7,715 nucleotides of DNA from an uncultured Prevotella sp. (lineage in GTDB: Bacteria > Bacteroidota > Bacteroidia > Bacteroidales > Bacteroidaceae), in contig URDV01000105.1 of assembly GCA_900546605.1 (NCBI GenBank), forward strand, positions 1-7,715, written 5' to 3'. Below are positions 5,719-7,715 of this stretch, piece after piece (position 1 is the first letter of the stretch; each line of letters starts with the position of its first letter). Position numbers and translations under genes: made by a program. The notes beneath the pieces were generated by a model. The model worked only from the letters and a program-made list of their open reading frames with translations. It ran no database searches and was not told where the DNA came from.

Positions 5719-7518
5719 ATGATAAAAAGACTTTTAGCCCTTGCCACAAGCATGGCATTAGCTGTTAGCCTATGGGCCATACCTGCACGCCGTATGACCC
5801 AAATTGTTAAACAGCCCGATGGTACCAGCATAAGCATCACGCTGCAAGGCGATGAACACTTTCACTACCTCAGCACCACCGATGGACTTCCCCTATTCCG
5901 CACCGCCACAGGGTCCTACTGCTATGCTACCATCAGCGGCAACACACTTAAGCCCTCCTCAATAGTAGCACACGAAGCTTCATTACGCACCGAGGACGAA
6001 TTGCACTTCATCAGCCAATCCGTACCCACAACTGCGGCTCTTGGCACTCTACGCCAAAAGCGTTTGCAAACCGACACACGCAGCTGCGCACATCGACAAC
6101 CTATGATGCGCTCCACCACTGCCGATGCCGTGAATAAAACATCACAACCAGTGATCAACATTACAGGTCAACACAAAGGACTCGTTATATTGGTCAACTT
6201 CAAGGATGAAAAGATGCAGTCACAACACACCCTCCAAGCCTTTGATGACCAATTTAACCTCGAAGGCTACAATGTCAATGGCAATTCGGGCAGCGTGCAC
6301 GACTATTTTAAAGAGCAATCATACGGACTATTTGACCTTACGTTCGATGTTGTAGGTCCTATCAATGTGTCAAAGAATATGGCTGCCTATGGTGCCAATG
6401 ATAGCAATGGCAATGATAAAAACCCTGCAGGCATGGTATACGAAGCTGTAAAATTGGCCAAAAAGCAAAATCCCAACCTTAACTTTAAAGATTATGATTG
6501 GAATAACGATGGCTACGTTGACCAAGTGTATGTTATTTATGCTGGTTATGGTGAAGCGAGCGATGTGGATGGAACGCTGACTAACACTATATGGCCACAC
6601 GAGTGGGAACTGCAAGCTGGTGGCTACTTTCTTGAGATAGATGGTGTTAAAGTGAACACTTATGGATGTTCCTCAGAGTTGATGGGCAACACATACTACC
6701 CCGTAATGATGGATGGAATTGGCTCTGCTTGTCACGAATTTAGCCACTGCTTAGGTCTGCCCGACATTTATGATACATCAGGCAATAACACCGCAGCCTT
6801 TGGCATGGACTTTTGGAGTCTAATGGACTATGGTTGCTATGGCGGTGATGGTTATGCCCCCGTTGCTTACACATCATATGAGCGATGGATGAGTGGATGG
6901 CTTACCCCGAAGGAACTGACACAACCTACTTCCATTGCCAACATGAAAGCTTTGAGCGAGGCTCCCGAAGCCTACATCATCTACAACGATGCATATCCCG
7001 ATGAATATTACATGCTTGAGAACCGCCAACAAACGGGTACCGATGCTGAAGCACCTGGCCATGGACTCTTGGTGTTACACATTGACTATGAAGCATCTGC
7101 TTGGAAAAATAATGAGGTAAACAATGTAAAGAGTCACCAACGTTGTTCTATCATTCCTGCTGATAACAAGTTGACAAGCAAAACGCTTGCTGGAGACCCC
7201 TTCCCTGGCACTTCGCACAAAACGCAGCTTACCGACAATTCAACTCCTATAGCTAAATTGTTTCATGCCAACACCTCTGACAAAAAACTCATGAGTAAAC
7301 CTATAACTGACATCAGTGAGTCGGCTACAGGACTTATCACATTCAACTTTATGGGGGGTAGTAGCACTACTGGCATTACTCAAAATACGCTGTGCAACAA
7401 TGCAGCAAATACCTCTCCCGTTTACGATGCAGCAGGTCGTTACATAGGTATCATGAACAACTCTACATTTGACAAAGCACGTCAGAATAGTGGCAGTTGG
7501 CTCATAAAGAGGCGCTAA
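5719..7518 (+). CDS. M6-family secreted zinc metalloprotease
   Basis: The 599-residue product has a signal peptide (MIKRLLALA..., cut near SLWA/IPA, residues 20-23). A propeptide-like region covers about 24-148 (QPDGTSISITLQGDEHFHYLS, TDGLPLF). The catalytic domain starts near H152 (GLVILVNF). It includes a DxNxDGxxD-like putative calcium loop (D260-D268), followed by VYVIYAGYGEA, and the zinc site HEFSHCLGLPD, fitting HExxHxxGxxD (H339, E340, H343, D349). WSLMDYG supplies the Met-turn (M369). The C-terminal part has YYMLENRQ, PGHGLLVLHIDY, PADN and AGDPFPG blocks typical of Bacteroidales M6 proteins. The last 33 residues (VYDAAGRYIG, GSWLIKRR) look like a degenerate sorting tail. An in-frame TTG at 5575 would add 48 residues, but the probable promoter lies inside that extension and the ATG at 5719 gives a clean signal peptide. 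It would be exported and degrade proteins outside the cell or at its surface; substrate unknown. Confidence 0.92.
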   Translation: MIKRLLALATSMALAVSLWAIPARRMTQIVKQPDGTSISITLQGDEHFHYLSTTDGLPLFRTATGSYCYATISGNTLKPSSIVAHEASLRTEDELHFISQSVPTTAALGTLRQKRLQTDTRSCAHRQPMMRSTTADAVNKTSQPVINITGQHKGLVILVNFKDEKMQSQHTLQAFDDQFNLEGYNVNGNSGSVHDYFKEQSYGLFDLTFDVVGPINVSKNMAAYGANDSNGNDKNPAGMVYEAVKLAKKQNPNLNFKDYDWNNDGYVDQVYVIYAGYGEASDVDGTLTNTIWPHEWELQAGGYFLEIDGVKVNTYGCSSELMGNTYYPVMMDGIGSACHEFSHCLGLPDIYDTSGNNTAAFGMDFWSLMDYGCYGGDGYAPVAYTSYERWMSGWLTPKELTQPTSIANMKALSEAPEAYIIYNDAYPDEYYMLENRQQTGTDAEAPGHGLLVLHIDYEASAWKNNEVNNVKSHQRCSIIPADNKLTSKTLAGDPFPGTSHKTQLTDNSTPIAKLFHANTSDKKLMSKPITDISESATGLITFNFMGGSSTTGITQNTLCNNAANTSPVYDAAGRYIGIMNNSTFDKARQNSGSWLIKRR

Positions 7519-7525
7519 GTTATAA

Positions 7526-7543
7526 GTAGGTGTTCAATATTGG
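7526..7543. repeat. Imperfect direct repeat, left copy
   Basis: GTAGGTGTTCAATATTGG lies eight bases after the protease stop. It recurs at 7680-7698 with one inserted G and one T-to-A change. The two copies bracket the hairpins of the 3' intergenic region. The arrangement could be a relic of a small insertion or chance. Confidence 0.45.
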
Positions 7544-7557
7544 TTTATATAATATTG
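7535..7557. other. Stem-loop after the protease gene
   Basis: CAATATT (7535-7541) pairs perfectly with AATATTG (7551-7557) around a 9-base loop. It starts 17 bases after the stop. The stem is AT-only apart from one pair and no T tract follows, so it is a weak terminator candidate. Confidence 0.3.
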
Positions 7558-7561
7558 CTTC

Positions 7562-7598
7562 TATATAACAAAGTTCAAATATCATCTTTGTTATTATA
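7562..7598 (+). terminator. Possible terminator/3' hairpin of the protease gene
   Basis: Bases 7562-7573 pair with 7586-7598, a 12-bp stem with one bulged base and a 12-base loop; the core is ATAACAAAG/CTTTGTTAT. It is AT-rich and lacks a trailing T run, so termination is uncertain. A second short hairpin, TTTGCC/GGCAAA (7607-7623), follows. Confidence 0.3.
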
Positions 7599-7679
7599 TC
7601 AACTTGTTTGCCATTCTGGCAAAGGAAACTGTCCGGTAAAAGTCTAAAGCACATTGTAATAATGCTTTTGCCCTTACAG

Positions 7680-7698
7680 GTAGGGTGTTCAAAATTGG
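7680..7698. repeat. Imperfect direct repeat, right copy
   Basis: GTAGGGTGTTCAAAATTGG matches the copy at 7526-7543 except for one extra G and one substitution. It lies near the window edge, so whether more copies follow cannot be seen. Confidence 0.45.
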
Positions 7699-7715
7699 CA
7701 TCAAAAACGAGACCA

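Noticed and set aside
6496..6522. Dockerin domain in the protease (DxNxDGxxD motif)
   Set aside because: Only one such loop is present, inside the catalytic domain, where a calcium-binding-like loop is usual for this M6 group; dockerins need two.
5922..7062. Minus-strand open frames inside the protease gene
   Set aside because: They are antisense to a gene with an intact catalytic motif and conserved blocks along its full length, and show no features of their own.
7646..7670. Intrinsic terminator from AAAGCA/TGCTTT near the window end
   Set aside because: The stem is six bases, mostly A/T with internal bulges, and the few T after it merge with the stem itself.

Overview
The window looks like a chromosomal segment of a Bacteroidales bacterium, most likely of the Prevotella/Bacteroides kind. 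Four things point there: domain families largely restricted to that order (PCMD, calycin-like, TIGR03296-type M6 protease, small outer-membrane beta-barrel), C-terminal tails of the T9SS-sorting type (GxY/GKKV...K), AT-rich leaders without Shine-Dalgarno sequences, and promoter -7 boxes fitting TAnnTTTG. This assignment is inferred from the sequence alone. There are five convincing protein genes and all five products carry export signals, so this is an envelope/surface locus.

Layout. Bases 1-485 hold no gene but are dense in structure. Two blocks of four octamer repeats (GTTAACYY), each bounded by TACCT and ATTCCGCCAACG, come first. A run of strong hairpins follows, the last ending in a T7 tract. 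From 4006 down to 486, three minus-strand genes form a likely operon: a beta-barrel outer-membrane protein, a 203-residue calycin-like protein, and a 673-residue protein joining a PCMD-like domain, an Ig-like segment, a second calycin-like domain, a beta-rich module and a sorting tail. Upstream on the same strand (5412-4222), after a 215-base gap, is a PCMD-domain lipoprotein. A 306-base divergent promoter region (5413-5718) separates it from a plus-strand M6-family zinc metalloprotease (5719-7518). The last 197 bases are AT-rich, with hairpins flanked by a short direct repeat.

How they may work together. The beta-barrel would sit in the outer membrane. The lipoprotein has QDE just after its lipid-anchored cysteine, resembling a Bacteroidetes lipoprotein export signal, and may be surface exposed. 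The calycin and PCMD/calycin proteins and the protease carry C-terminal tails resembling T9SS sorting signals (degenerate in the protease). PCMD and calycin-like domains have no firmly established biochemical activity that I can name, so a ligand- or glycan-binding surface assembly is inference only. The protease is divergently transcribed and could belong to a separate regulon.
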